A stretch of 51,056 nt of DNA from Limisphaerales bacterium (lineage in GTDB: Bacteria > Verrucomicrobiota > Verrucomicrobiia > Limisphaerales > UBA1100). Made by a program: the position numbers and the translations under genes. The stretch lies in the NCBI GenBank assembly GCA_014382585.1, contig JACNJL010000020.1, positions 44,994 to 96,049 on the forward strand, given 5' to 3'. Positions 42,248 to 50,299 of the stretch are shown here, one piece after another (position 1 is the stretch's first letter; every line of letters begins with the position of its first letter). The notes under the pieces are model-generated. The model searched no databases. It was not told where the DNA came from and saw nothing but the letters and a program-made list of their open reading frames with translations.

Positions 42248-42276
42248 GTTAAACCGGAAAACCCGCCACAAGTCAA
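42248..42276 (-). promoter_or_regulatory. Candidate sigma-70 promoter for the pyrophosphatase gene
   Basis: Minus strand TTGACT (42276-42271), 17-bp spacer, TTTAAC (42253-42248). The leader of about 100 nt contains a perfect 7-bp hairpin (42218-42238, arms GCGCAGG and CCTGCGC). Consensus match only. Confidence 0.42.
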
Positions 42277-42319
42277 GACTAGTCAAATAAAAACCGCCGT
42301 TTTTAGGAAAGGCCACGGC

Positions 42320-42348
42320 TTGACCCCACCTTGACCTCAGCCTAATCT
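42320..42348 (+). promoter_or_regulatory. Candidate sigma-70 promoter for the Gfo/Idh/MocA gene
   Basis: TTGACC (42320-42325), 17-bp spacer, TAATCT (42343-42348), 20 bp before the ATG at 42369. It is back to back with the pyrophosphatase promoter. Consensus match only. Confidence 0.45.
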
Positions 42349-42368
42349 GTCCGCGCATTTCACACCTT

Positions 42369-43697
42369 ATGAAAACCAAACACGATTCCACTCGGCGGAC
42401 ATTCCTCAAAGCCTCCACCGCCACCGCGGGCGCGGCGCTCGCTTTCCCCACCATCACTTTGGGCAAACCCAACAGCAATAAACTCAAGATCGGTTGGATC
42501 GGCTGCGGCGGTCGTGGCTCGGGCGCCATCAACCAAGCCCTGCGCGCGGACAGCAACGTCGAGCTGTGGTCCATCGGCGAGGCCTTTGCAGACAAAGCAG
42601 AGGCGGGACTCAAAGCCATTTCCAAAATTCATCCCGGCAAAGTCAACGTCGACAAAAGCCGCGTGCACGTCGGGCTCGATGCCTACCAAAAAGTCATCGA
42701 AAGCGATGTGGACGTCGTGCTGCTCACCACTCCGCCCGGGTTCCGGCCATTACACATCAAGACCGCCGTGGATGCCAAGAAACACATTTTTGCAGAGAAA
42801 CCAATGGCCACCGATGGCCCCGGCGCGCGCTCGGTCATTGAATCCATCGCCAAAGCCAAAAAACAAGGCACCTCCATCGTGGACGGTTTTGTGTGGCGCT
42901 GGACCTACGCCCAACGCGACACTTACAAACGCATCCGCGACGGCGAGCTGGGCGATATCCAGGCCATCTTCAGCAGCTACAACAACAACGCCCGCAAACG
43001 CTACGTCGATTTTGGCCGCCACAATACCAAGAGCGACGTGGAATACATGATCCGCCGTTGGTACTACTTCACGTGGCTGAGCGGTGATCATATCGTCGAG
43101 CAAGGCGTGCACAGCATCGACAAAATGCTTTGGGCCATGGGCGACCAACCCCCCGCCTATGCCATCGCCAGTGGCGGCCGCCAGAACCGCGGCCCGGACG
43201 AAGGCAACATCTTCGATCACTTCGCCGTGGAATTTTCCTGGGCCGACGGCACGCAGGGCTACCATTTCACCCGCCAAATGGATGGCTGCGAAAACGGCGT
43301 GTGGGATCGCGTCTTTGGCTCCAAAGCCAAGTACACCGGCGAAAGCGGCCGCAAGCACCACGTGTTCTCAAACGCCGATGGATTAAAATGGCGCTGGACC
43401 CCCGGTGCCAAAAACGAACGCAACAACAACGGCTACCAAACTGAGCACGACGAAATGTACGCCGCCATCCGCGACGGCAACCCCCTGAACACCGGCGACC
43501 GAATGATCACCACCACCCTGATGGCGATGATGGCCCGCACCGCCGCTTACACCGGCAAGAAAGTCACGTGGGAGATGATGCTCAATTCCAAGGAAGCCCT
43601 CGTGCCCGAAAAGATCGCCTTCGATATGAAGTTCCCACCTCGCGCCGTCCGCCATCCCGGCCGGGACGAAGTCATCAAGCCACACGACTGGGAGTGA
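42369..43697 (+). CDS. Tat-exported Gfo/Idh/MocA-family oxidoreductase
   Basis: 442 residues with a Tat signal (STRRTFLKASTATAGAALAF). The Rossmann motif is GWIGCGGRGSGAIN near 40-53, the signature EKP is in HIFAEKPMATDGPG (about 140-153), and the second domain has GDHIVEQGVHSIDKMLWAMG with a conserved histidine. These enzymes bind NAD(P) tightly and act on sugars or glycosides outside the cytoplasm; the Tat route lets them be exported folded. The family is greatly expanded in Verrucomicrobia and Planctomycetes. It is a close paralogue of the gene at 45981, sharing motif order and length, and is preceded by a good promoter. Confidence 0.92.
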   Translation: MKTKHDSTRRTFLKASTATAGAALAFPTITLGKPNSNKLKIGWIGCGGRGSGAINQALRADSNVELWSIGEAFADKAEAGLKAISKIHPGKVNVDKSRVHVGLDAYQKVIESDVDVVLLTTPPGFRPLHIKTAVDAKKHIFAEKPMATDGPGARSVIESIAKAKKQGTSIVDGFVWRWTYAQRDTYKRIRDGELGDIQAIFSSYNNNARKRYVDFGRHNTKSDVEYMIRRWYYFTWLSGDHIVEQGVHSIDKMLWAMGDQPPAYAIASGGRQNRGPDEGNIFDHFAVEFSWADGTQGYHFTRQMDGCENGVWDRVFGSKAKYTGESGRKHHVFSNADGLKWRWTPGAKNERNNNGYQTEHDEMYAAIRDGNPLNTGDRMITTTLMAMMARTAAYTGKKVTWEMMLNSKEALVPEKIAFDMKFPPRAVRHPGRDEVIKPHDWE

Positions 43698-43712
43698 GGC
43701 GAGCCCCAAGGC

Positions 43713-44846
43713 TCAGTCGCCCTTCCACCGTACACCGGGGGCAACCCAACCCGTTGAGGGGAGGAAAACACAAGCACCTAATGTCAACACATAGTCCTTC
43801 CCCTTGCAGGAAATGGTGACATCTATATCTCCTTTTTTACCTATCGAAAGCTTTCCTGCCGGCCCTCTCATTGCATCAATCTCTGACGTATCCGCACTGA
43901 CAAATTCTACCTCACTCCACACTACTCCATCGGCTTCCGCGTCCTTTAGAATTGCTTCAAATGCTTGCCTGAGCTTCTCACGATCCTCCGGAACATCTTC
44001 CATTTCTTTTTCAAGTTCTTCTTCAATTTTCTTTTTTAGTTCCTCTTTCATTTCTGATAAGGAGACTCCCTCCATCTTTGCCAATTTTTCAAGGGATTCA
44101 TCCGTCATACCCATATATATTTCCTCAAACGCTTTTTCCCATTCACCCTTTGACCATACTAAAGGAGTCAGTTTTTCGAACGCTTCAAAATCCTTCTTGG
44201 CCAAGGCTTTCACCGCTCGTTTGGCTAGTTCCTCCGGGGTATCAATTTTACCGCCACCGGAGATTTTGGCCACCAGTCCCGGGCCATAGGTGATGCCGGC
44301 AAAGATCAACCCAGACACCAGCACCACAATCCCGGCAATCATCCCCACCTTCTTGCCTTTACCGGGCCGACCACTCATGGCTGCAGTGGGAGCAGGTGCC
44401 GCCATTCCCAGCACCACATTTAGCGGCTTCCAGTCATCCATGCCGTCATGCCAGCCCCAGTCAGTGGGCAGCAATTGGCCAGTGGCAAAATATTCCTTCG
44501 CCTTCTCCCGCGAGTAGGGGCCGATAGGTTCGCCCTTGCGGGTAACGCTGATTTTATCCGGATCGCCCGGTTCCGAATCTTCTGGCTTTTCTTCAGCTGG
44601 AGCAGCCCCTGCCATCGTACGCTTGGGCATTCCGCCTCCGGGAGGGGGTGGCGGCGGAGGTGTTGCCGATGGCTGGGTAGCAGCTCCTAAAACTTCACTC
44701 AATGCCTTCCATCCATCTGCCCCAGCGTGCCATGCCAAATCTGTAGGCAACAGCTGCCCGGCCGCCATCATCTCGCGGGCATTTGCCTCCGGATACGGGC
44801 CATGCTGCTCTCCGTTGCGGGTGATGTGGATTTGCAATTCGCTCAT
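43713..44846 (-). CDS. Membrane protein with two GYF_2 domains
   Basis: 377 residues. Two GYF_2 (DUF4339) domains at about 4-55 and 98-148 share GPYPEANAREMMAAGQLLPT / GPYSREKAKEYFATGQLLPT and the tryptophans W39 and W46 type (WHAGADGWKAL, WHDGMDDWKPL). A Pro-rich linker (TPPPPPPPGGGMPKR) joins them. One membrane helix lies at about 168-190 (VGMIAGIVVLVSGLIFAGI), so the GYF part is cytoplasmic and the rest outside. The outer domain is highly charged with a long Lys/Glu helix (KEELKKKIEEELEKEMEDVP). GYF_2 domains bind proline-rich peptides. The partner is unknown; the Pro-rich protein at the left edge is only a guess. Confidence 0.82.
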   Translation of the reverse strand: MSELQIHITRNGEQHGPYPEANAREMMAAGQLLPTDLAWHAGADGWKALSEVLGAATQPSATPPPPPPPGGGMPKRTMAGAAPAEEKPEDSEPGDPDKISVTRKGEPIGPYSREKAKEYFATGQLLPTDWGWHDGMDDWKPLNVVLGMAAPAPTAAMSGRPGKGKKVGMIAGIVVLVSGLIFAGITYGPGLVAKISGGGKIDTPEELAKRAVKALAKKDFEAFEKLTPLVWSKGEWEKAFEEIYMGMTDESLEKLAKMEGVSLSEMKEELKKKIEEELEKEMEDVPEDREKLRQAFEAILKDAEADGVVWSEVEFVSADTSEIDAMRGPAGKLSIGKKGDIDVTISCKGKDYVLTLGACVFLPSTGWVAPGVRWKGD

Positions 44847-45037
44847 TTGATATTCGCGAAAGCCCAGACACTAACATAGCCCCCCGCCGCTGCATACTGT
44901 AAATGGAAGTTTATTTTATAATTGAAAAAACTCTAATCATGGCCCTGAAGTGCACGCAACCAACCCCGCCCCTCCTTGCGGCCAAGCCTTTTCCTAAAAC
45001 AACATTTTCAGCGAGGCAGGAAGGGGTTAGTGGAACG

Positions 45038-45814
45038 TTAACCATTTTCTTCCTCCACCGACTCGGCTTCGGGCAAGGGCAATCCCTCCTCACTCGGCTC
45101 AGGCGCAGGCTCGTTGAGACCACCGCCATCACTGCCACCGCCTTGGGGACGCGTAGCTAATGGGCTGGCGTCTTCGATTTTTGTGATGCTGGCTTCCCTC
45201 TGACTATCAGCCGGGCCGAATTTGATTTTATCGCCCTTTTTGAGTTGCGCTGCTGGAAAGGTCAACCCGCCGTCTTCTTTGCCATCTTCATAAACGGTCA
45301 CCTTTAAGGAGCCGGTTACTTTATACCTCAGGTCATCCTTCAAGCTAACCCATTTTCCTGCGATTTTACGCGCGGGAAAAAATTTGCCGTCCTTTTCAAA
45401 TTGCAACGCCATCTCCATTTTCCGAAAACTCGACGCCGCTGTGGAGATTGGCGTTTCACCGTTCTCTTGATCGGGACCTATACTGGACGGATCTTCCTCC
45501 GTCGTTCCCCCTTCGCCCTCGCTATCCGGCGATGGATCTCCTTCATCTTCCGGTTGAGCTTCTTGAACTTCCGGTGAAGCAGCTTCTCCGCCTCCCATTT
45601 GAGACATATCCACCTCCACGTAAAGCCGTTTGCCCGAGAGGAATTTTGCTAAGTCCGCCGCCTTCTTCCCGCCGCTTTGCGTGCTGGTGCTGCTCCCGCC
45701 ATTCTGATCATCGCCAGTCGGCTTTTCGGTGTCCTTGTCGCCCCCGCAACCGAGCATCAATCCGAAGATGACCAGCGCAGGGAAAAGTTGTTTGAGGATA
45801 TGGTTTGCTTTCAC
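45038..45814 (-). CDS. Acidic lipoprotein of unknown function
   Basis: 258 residues from a GTG at 45814 (VKANHILKQLFPALVIFG), chosen because it gives a proper lipoprotein signal with lipobox LMLGC; a start at 45841 adds nine residues ahead of it. After the cysteine comes a Gly/Asp/Thr/Ser-rich linker, then two low-complexity acidic stretches (EAQPEDEGDPSPDSEGEGG and EPAPEPSEEGLPLPEAESVE). Between them is a compact part with MALQFEKDGKFFPARKIAGK, KVTVYEDGKEDGG and KKGDKIKFGPADSQ. I do not recognise the family. It may be cell-surface exposed and is divergent from the second Tat oxidoreductase. Confidence 0.7.
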   Translation of the reverse strand: MKANHILKQLFPALVIFGLMLGCGGDKDTEKPTGDDQNGGSSTSTQSGGKKAADLAKFLSGKRLYVEVDMSQMGGGEAASPEVQEAQPEDEGDPSPDSEGEGGTTEEDPSSIGPDQENGETPISTAASSFRKMEMALQFEKDGKFFPARKIAGKWVSLKDDLRYKVTGSLKVTVYEDGKEDGGLTFPAAQLKKGDKIKFGPADSQREASITKIEDASPLATRPQGGGSDGGGLNEPAPEPSEEGLPLPEAESVEEENG

Positions 45815-45980
45815 GGAACAAGATTGCCACACCGTGCCCACTCTTGGCTACTGTAATGTCAGGTGATTATTATAGTAGCCTTCCAATCATTTGAAGGAAT
45901 TGATCCAGAACCATTTCTCAGTCACTGCAAAAACTCTGAATTGCCAAAAACCCTATTCCCGTCCAAACTGACGGTACAAT

Positions 45981-47342
45981 ATGAAAGAAACATCACCCAA
46001 CTCATCCACCAATCGCCGCACCTTCATCAAGGCCAGCGGGACGGCCGCTGTGGCGGCGAGCGCCATCTCTTTTCCCACGGTCACGTTTGGCAAACCGGAT
46101 AGCCGCAAGCTGAAGATCGGCTTCATCGGCTGTGGCGGCCGCGGCACGGGTGCGATTAATCAGGCGCTCACGGCGGATAGCAATTGCGAGCTGTACGCGA
46201 TGGGCGAGGTGTTTCGCGATCAGCTTGATCGCAGTCTTAAGTCAGTGCAGGGCCGGCGCGCCGGACAGGTGAACATTGACGAGAAACGCAAGTTTGTGGG
46301 GCTCGATGCGTACCAAAAAGTTTTGGAAAGCGGGGTGGATCTCGTGATCCTCACCACGCCGCCGGGATTCCGCCCGCTGCATTTCAAGGCGGCGGTGGAT
46401 GCGGGTAAACATATTTTTCTGGAAAAACCGATGGCCACGGATGCGCCCGGGCTGCGGTCGGTGATGGAGACTTATAAACTCGCGGAGAAAAAAGGCCTCG
46501 CCGTGGTGGCGGGCTTTTGCTGGCGATACGATCCGGCGCGGCGCGAATTTTTCAAACGCATTGCCGACGGTGCCATCGGTGATGTGCAGTCCATGTACGC
46601 CACCTATTACACCGGCCCCGTGAAACCGATGCCGCCGGACAGCGCCCGCAACAAGGAATGGAGCGACATCGAATGGCAGGTGCGCAATTGGTACAACTTC
46701 GCGTGGTGCGGCGGCGACGGCCTCGTGGAACAGGCGGTGCACAGCGTGGATAAAATTTCGTGGGTGTTCGGCGATGTCCCGCCGCACAGCTGCGTGGCCG
46801 TGGGCGGCCGCCAGCGCCCGAATAATTCCGGCAACATCTGGGATCACATCGAGGTGAACTACGTGTTTGACCGCGGCGCACGCGGGCACCTTGGCCAACG
46901 GCAAATCCCCGGCTGCCACGGTGAGAACGCCGATTACATTCTCGGCACCAAAGGCCGCGCCCAAATCGCCGGCGGCCTCATCATCACCGGCAAAGACGCC
47001 ATCAAAGGCAAAACCGATAAGTGGACCTATAACGCCGGCGCGGACATCTGGCGCTATACCGGCCCCGGCGGTAATATGTACCAGATCGAACACGACGAAT
47101 TATTCGCCAGCATCCGCGATGGCAAACCCATCAACAACGGCGCCCGCATGTGCAACGCCACCGGCATGGCGTTGATGGGCCGAATGGCCGGCTACACCGG
47201 CCGCCAAGTCACGTGGGATCAGGCCATGAACTCCAAACAAAACCTGTTCCCCAAAGACCAAAACTGGGCCACCGGCAAACACACCCCGCCCAAAGAAGCC
47301 ATCCCCGGCACCAAAGAAGCCATCGCCCCGCACGGATGGTAA
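45981..47342 (+). CDS. Tat-exported Gfo/Idh/MocA-family oxidoreductase (paralogue)
   Basis: 453 residues with a Tat signal (NRRTFIKASGTAAVAASAIS). Motifs mirror the gene at 42369: GFIGCGGRGTGAIN, HIFLEKPMATDAPG and GGDGLVEQAVHSVDKISW. The C-terminal half differs (for example WRYDPARREFFKRI and the GPGGNMYQIEHDE segment), so a different substrate is likely. It ends with a Lys/Pro/Trp-rich stretch. It is divergent from the acidic lipoprotein gene and is followed by a strong hairpin repeat that may end its transcript. Confidence 0.92.
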   Translation: MKETSPNSSTNRRTFIKASGTAAVAASAISFPTVTFGKPDSRKLKIGFIGCGGRGTGAINQALTADSNCELYAMGEVFRDQLDRSLKSVQGRRAGQVNIDEKRKFVGLDAYQKVLESGVDLVILTTPPGFRPLHFKAAVDAGKHIFLEKPMATDAPGLRSVMETYKLAEKKGLAVVAGFCWRYDPARREFFKRIADGAIGDVQSMYATYYTGPVKPMPPDSARNKEWSDIEWQVRNWYNFAWCGGDGLVEQAVHSVDKISWVFGDVPPHSCVAVGGRQRPNNSGNIWDHIEVNYVFDRGARGHLGQRQIPGCHGENADYILGTKGRAQIAGGLIITGKDAIKGKTDKWTYNAGADIWRYTGPGGNMYQIEHDELFASIRDGKPINNGARMCNATGMALMGRMAGYTGRQVTWDQAMNSKQNLFPKDQNWATGKHTPPKEAIPGTKEAIAPHGW

Positions 47343-47371
47343 GCGGGAAAGGCCCAAAACCCAAATCATTC

Positions 47372-47414
47372 CCAAGCCCCAAACCCGAATCACCTTTCGG
47401 GTCTTGGGGCTTGG
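47372..47414. repeat. Dispersed hairpin repeat after the oxidoreductase gene
   Basis: Arms CCAAGCCCCAAACCCGAA (47372-47389) and TTCGGGTCTTGGGGCTTGG (47396-47414) pair over 18 positions with a one-base bulge and a 6-nt loop. Same composition family as the element at 27951-28042. The 297-bp gap to the next gene (47343-47639) otherwise holds only the repeat at 47518. Confidence 0.75.
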
Positions 47415-47517
47415 TCTTTGAGCCTTGTGTTGTAGAGCATTGATGGGCCTCGTCACTGGCGTCTTCGCCACGTTTCATCCGCTGCGCAAGCATCGGATTT
47501 CGGAGGAGAACTAAACC

Positions 47518-47568
47518 ACCACAGAGAAACCAAGCCTCTGTGTTCTCTGTGCCTCTGTGGTTAAAAAA
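47518..47568. repeat. ACCACAGAG/CTCTGTGGT interspersed repeat
   Basis: Arms ACCACAGAG (47518-47526) and CTCTGTGGT (47553-47561) flank CTCTGTGTTCTCTGTG. The motif is a widely scattered intergenic element in environmental bacteria as I remember it. A run of seven A residues follows the right arm (47563-47569). Function unknown. Confidence 0.7.
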
Positions 47569-47639
47569 ACGGAATAAACCCAAAGGTTGCGCGTAGTACT
47601 GCTGACGTGGTGAACTGCCAGACAGATGTTGCGAGCTCA

Positions 47640-48164
47640 ATGCATTCTCTGGAATGGCCGATGACTGAGGGCCCCGAGAAAACGGCGGATGCCAAACTGG
47701 AGGCGCTCAGCGAATCGGGCTTTGCGCTGGCTATTCAGTTGCTGGGACGCCACGCGGATGCTGCCGATGTGGTGCAGGATTCCCTGCGCAAGCTGCTGCA
47801 CAGTGGCCGGTTCGATGCGCGCCGCGGCAATGCGCGCGCGTGGTTTTTGAAAGTGGTGCGCAATGGCGCGCTCGACATCCTGCGCCGCCGCAAGCCGCAC
47901 GATGCGGAGGCGGTGGCAGCACTGCCCGATGCCGCACCCGCGCCGGATGAAGCGGCCGCCCGCGGTGAATTGGCTCAAATCATCCGGCGCGAATTGGACG
48001 CGCTACCAACAGAGCAACGCGAAATCATATTACTACGCGATTTCCACGACCTGAGCTACGGTGAAATCGCCGAGGTATTGGCCCTCGCACCGGGCACGGT
48101 GATGAGCCGCCTTCACCGCGCGCGGCGTGCACTGCGCGAACGGATGAGAAAATTTTTGCAATAA
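47640..48164 (+). CDS. ECF-type RNA polymerase sigma factor
   Basis: 174 residues from the ATG at 47640 (MHSLEWPMTEGP); starts at 47607 or 47661 are possible. Region 2 reads ALAIQLLGRHADAADVVQDS with the usual acidic core, region 2.3/2.4 follows in NARAWFLKVVRNGALDILRR, and region 4 is LPTEQREIILLRDFHDLSYG followed by EIAEVLALAPGTVMSRLHRA, the helix-turn-helix that reads the -35 element. It belongs to the RpoE/SigW class. The next gene (12 bp on) is its probable anti-sigma factor, a classic pair. Confidence 0.9.
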   Translation: MHSLEWPMTEGPEKTADAKLEALSESGFALAIQLLGRHADAADVVQDSLRKLLHSGRFDARRGNARAWFLKVVRNGALDILRRRKPHDAEAVAALPDAAPAPDEAAARGELAQIIRRELDALPTEQREIILLRDFHDLSYGEIAEVLALAPGTVMSRLHRARRALRERMRKFLQ

Positions 48165-48176
48165 CCCGATGATGCT

Positions 48177-48659
48177 ATGAAACACGACTGCCACGAAACC
48201 GAGCCGCTGTTGTCCGCCCATTTGGACGGGGAGCTGACGCAGGGCGATCGCCAGCGGGTGGAGCTGATTTTGGAAGACTGCGCCGAGTGCGCGCGGGCCT
48301 TTGACGAAATGAAAAAACTGCGCCAGCATATCGGCGGCATCCCCTACGATACGATGACTGAACAAGAGAAAAACGAATTGAACCGCCACGCGGAATCCAA
48401 TGTCGGCGCAAGCGTTGGGCAAATGCTATTCATCGCCGGCCTCGTGATGGTGTACGGCGTGGGTGCGTATCTGTTATGCGCGGATCTGATCACTGACGCG
48501 GAGTTTGCCAAATCAGCCGAGGCAAAAGATAAAGTGCCGATGTTCATCCGTGTTGGCGTGCCGGCGCTCATCATCGGTTTGGGCATCCTGTTTTTTACCG
48601 TTCTGTTTCAACGCATTCGGGCGTCGAAAGCCGACAAGTACACAGACGTGGAATTTTAA
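48177..48659 (+). CDS. Zinc-finger anti-sigma factor with two membrane helices
   Basis: 160 residues. The N-terminus MKHDCHETEPLLSAHLDGEL with the later LEDCAECARAF is the zf-HC2 anti-sigma domain (histidine at about 15 and CxxC near 37-40). Two membrane helices lie at about 82-102 (GQMLFIAGLVMVYGVGAYLL) and 121-142 (IRVGVPALIIGLGILFFTVL). It would hold the sigma factor encoded upstream at the membrane. The C-terminal RIRASKADKYTDVEF is cytoplasmic. It ends 2 bp before the YbjQ-family gene. Confidence 0.82.
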   Translation: MKHDCHETEPLLSAHLDGELTQGDRQRVELILEDCAECARAFDEMKKLRQHIGGIPYDTMTEQEKNELNRHAESNVGASVGQMLFIAGLVMVYGVGAYLLCADLITDAEFAKSAEAKDKVPMFIRVGVPALIIGLGILFFTVLFQRIRASKADKYTDVEF

Positions 48660-48661
48660 TT

Positions 48662-49000
48662 ATGAGTGAAACCAATCGCATCATCGTTGTGACCTCGCCG
48701 ACTATCCCCGGCAAAAAAATCGTGCGCGCCCTCGGGCTCGTGCGCGGCAACACCATCCGCGCCCGTCACGTGGGCAAGGATATCATGGCCGGCCTGCGCA
48801 ATATTGTGGGCGGCGAGGTGACTGAGTACGCCAAACTACTCGCCGAAAGCCGCGAGCAGGCGCTCGATCGCATGCTCGCCGAAGCCGAAAAGCTCGGCGC
48901 CAACGGCGTCATCAGTATGCAGTTCACCACCTCCGTCATTATGGGCGGCGCGGCGGAAATGATGGCCTACGGCACGGCGGTGGTGGTGGAAAACGAGTAG
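48662..49000 (+). CDS. YbjQ/UPF0145-family protein
   Basis: 112 residues, the usual length. VTSPTIPGKKIVRALGLVRG near the start, GLRNIVGGEVTEYAKLLAES in the middle, the helix ALDRMLAEAEKLGANGVI and the ending VMGGAAEMMAYGTAVVV are family marks. YbjQ proteins form pentamers or decamers with a channel; older annotations call them heavy-metal binding, without firm support. It ends the sigma/anti-sigma unit (2 bp gap) and may be a target or partner of that system. Confidence 0.9.
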   Translation: MSETNRIIVVTSPTIPGKKIVRALGLVRGNTIRARHVGKDIMAGLRNIVGGEVTEYAKLLAESREQALDRMLAEAEKLGANGVISMQFTTSVIMGGAAEMMAYGTAVVVENE

Positions 49001-49135
49001 CTTTTCTCTCTGTGGCAAAAAATCCGGGCATTCTTTCTAAAAAACCCCGTCCAATGAGGACGCGTTTGGGATGACATTTCGGCGTTGCGCCGGTACGGTC
49101 CCCCAAGCATTAACAGGCCCACAAAATTACAAATA

Positions 49136-50290
49136 ATGAAAGTTCTCAAAACGTTTTCAATATTCGCCGCCGCACTCATCCTCACCGATGCCGCCCAAGC
49201 GCGCGTCAAACTCGTTGCGCTGCCCGCCCGCGCTCGCGTGGTGGTGAGCCTCGCCAATCTGCAAGCCACACTCGTGGAGGAGGAACGCATTATCACGCTG
49301 CAAAAGGGCGTGAACAAAATTGATTTCTCGTGGAAAGGCGTGAGCATCGATCCGGCTTCCATTCAAATCCGGATGCTCGATGAACCGGCCAAAGTAAAGG
49401 TGCTCAACACTTCGTACCCGCCCAACGAGCAGGCGCTCATTTGGGAAATCGCCAGCCCCACCGCGCGGGCCGAGCGGATGCGCATCAGTTATTTGCTGCA
49501 GGGCATCACGCGCCAAGCGGTTTACAAGGCCACGGCTGAGACAGATGAAACGGCGCTTACCCTTCGCAATTATTTACGCGTGCAGAATCATTCCGGCGAG
49601 GATTTGGATAAGGCCGAAATCGGAATCGGCTACGGCGCAGGCTTCAAGCGCACGGTGCAGCATCAGGAAACCATCGAGCTGCTCTCCGAACGCATTGAGA
49701 AATTACCCATCAAAAAAATCCTTACTTGGGATTCCAAGCAACTCCCGTGGGATCCGGAGTACGAAAAGAAAACCGTCGGCATCCCGCTCAATTACGTCAT
49801 CAAAAACGACAAAGCCAGCAAGCTTGGCGCGCACACGTTATTGCCCGGCAAGGTGCGGATTTTTATTAAAACCAAAGAAGGCGTTGCGTTCACCGGCGAA
49901 GATTGGGGCGGCCTCACGCCGGTGGATCGCGAGATGAAACTGTACATCGGCCAAAGCCGCGAAGTGAAAGTGGTGCAGCGCAAAACTACTGACGAACGCG
50001 TAAACCTCCGCCGCAACAACAGCAACCACGTCGTGATGTGGGATCAAAACGAGGTTTATAAAGTGGAGATCCAAAACTTCAAAACCACGCCCGTCACGCT
50101 CGTCGTGCGCGAGCACATCCCCGGCTATTGGACGATGATCGAGAGCACGCACAAGTACGCCAGGAAGGACGCCTTCACCATCGAGTACACGCTCGAGCTC
50201 CCCGCCAAATCCACCGGCGACAAGAAGACCACCCTCACCTTTAACGTCCGCCGCAAAAACGTGCAGGGCAACGAACCTTCCAGCTACTAA
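49136..50290 (+). CDS. Exported DUF4139 protein
   Basis: 384 residues from the ATG at 49136 with a signal peptide (MKVLKTFSIFAAALILTDAAQA). The N-terminal sandwich (VVVSLANLQATLVEEERIITL) is typical of the region before DUF4139, and the rest matches the all-beta DUF4139 domain, with WEIASPTARAERMRISYLLQ, YLRVQNHSGEDLDKAEIGIG, and KVRIFIKTKEGVAFTGEDW. The family is related to the MuiA mucoidy inhibitor; a surface or envelope role is suspected but not proven. It is followed by a paralogue 9 bp on. No promoter was assigned. Confidence 0.82.
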   Translation: MKVLKTFSIFAAALILTDAAQARVKLVALPARARVVVSLANLQATLVEEERIITLQKGVNKIDFSWKGVSIDPASIQIRMLDEPAKVKVLNTSYPPNEQALIWEIASPTARAERMRISYLLQGITRQAVYKATAETDETALTLRNYLRVQNHSGEDLDKAEIGIGYGAGFKRTVQHQETIELLSERIEKLPIKKILTWDSKQLPWDPEYEKKTVGIPLNYVIKNDKASKLGAHTLLPGKVRIFIKTKEGVAFTGEDWGGLTPVDREMKLYIGQSREVKVVQRKTTDERVNLRRNNSNHVVMWDQNEVYKVEIQNFKTTPVTLVVREHIPGYWTMIESTHKYARKDAFTIEYTLELPAKSTGDKKTTLTFNVRRKNVQGNEPSSY

Positions 50291-50299
50291 GGAGCCACA

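Noticed and set aside
44903-45160. 85-codon plus-strand frame
   Set aside because: Half is antisense to the acidic lipoprotein gene; the rest is intergenic with no protein-like pattern.
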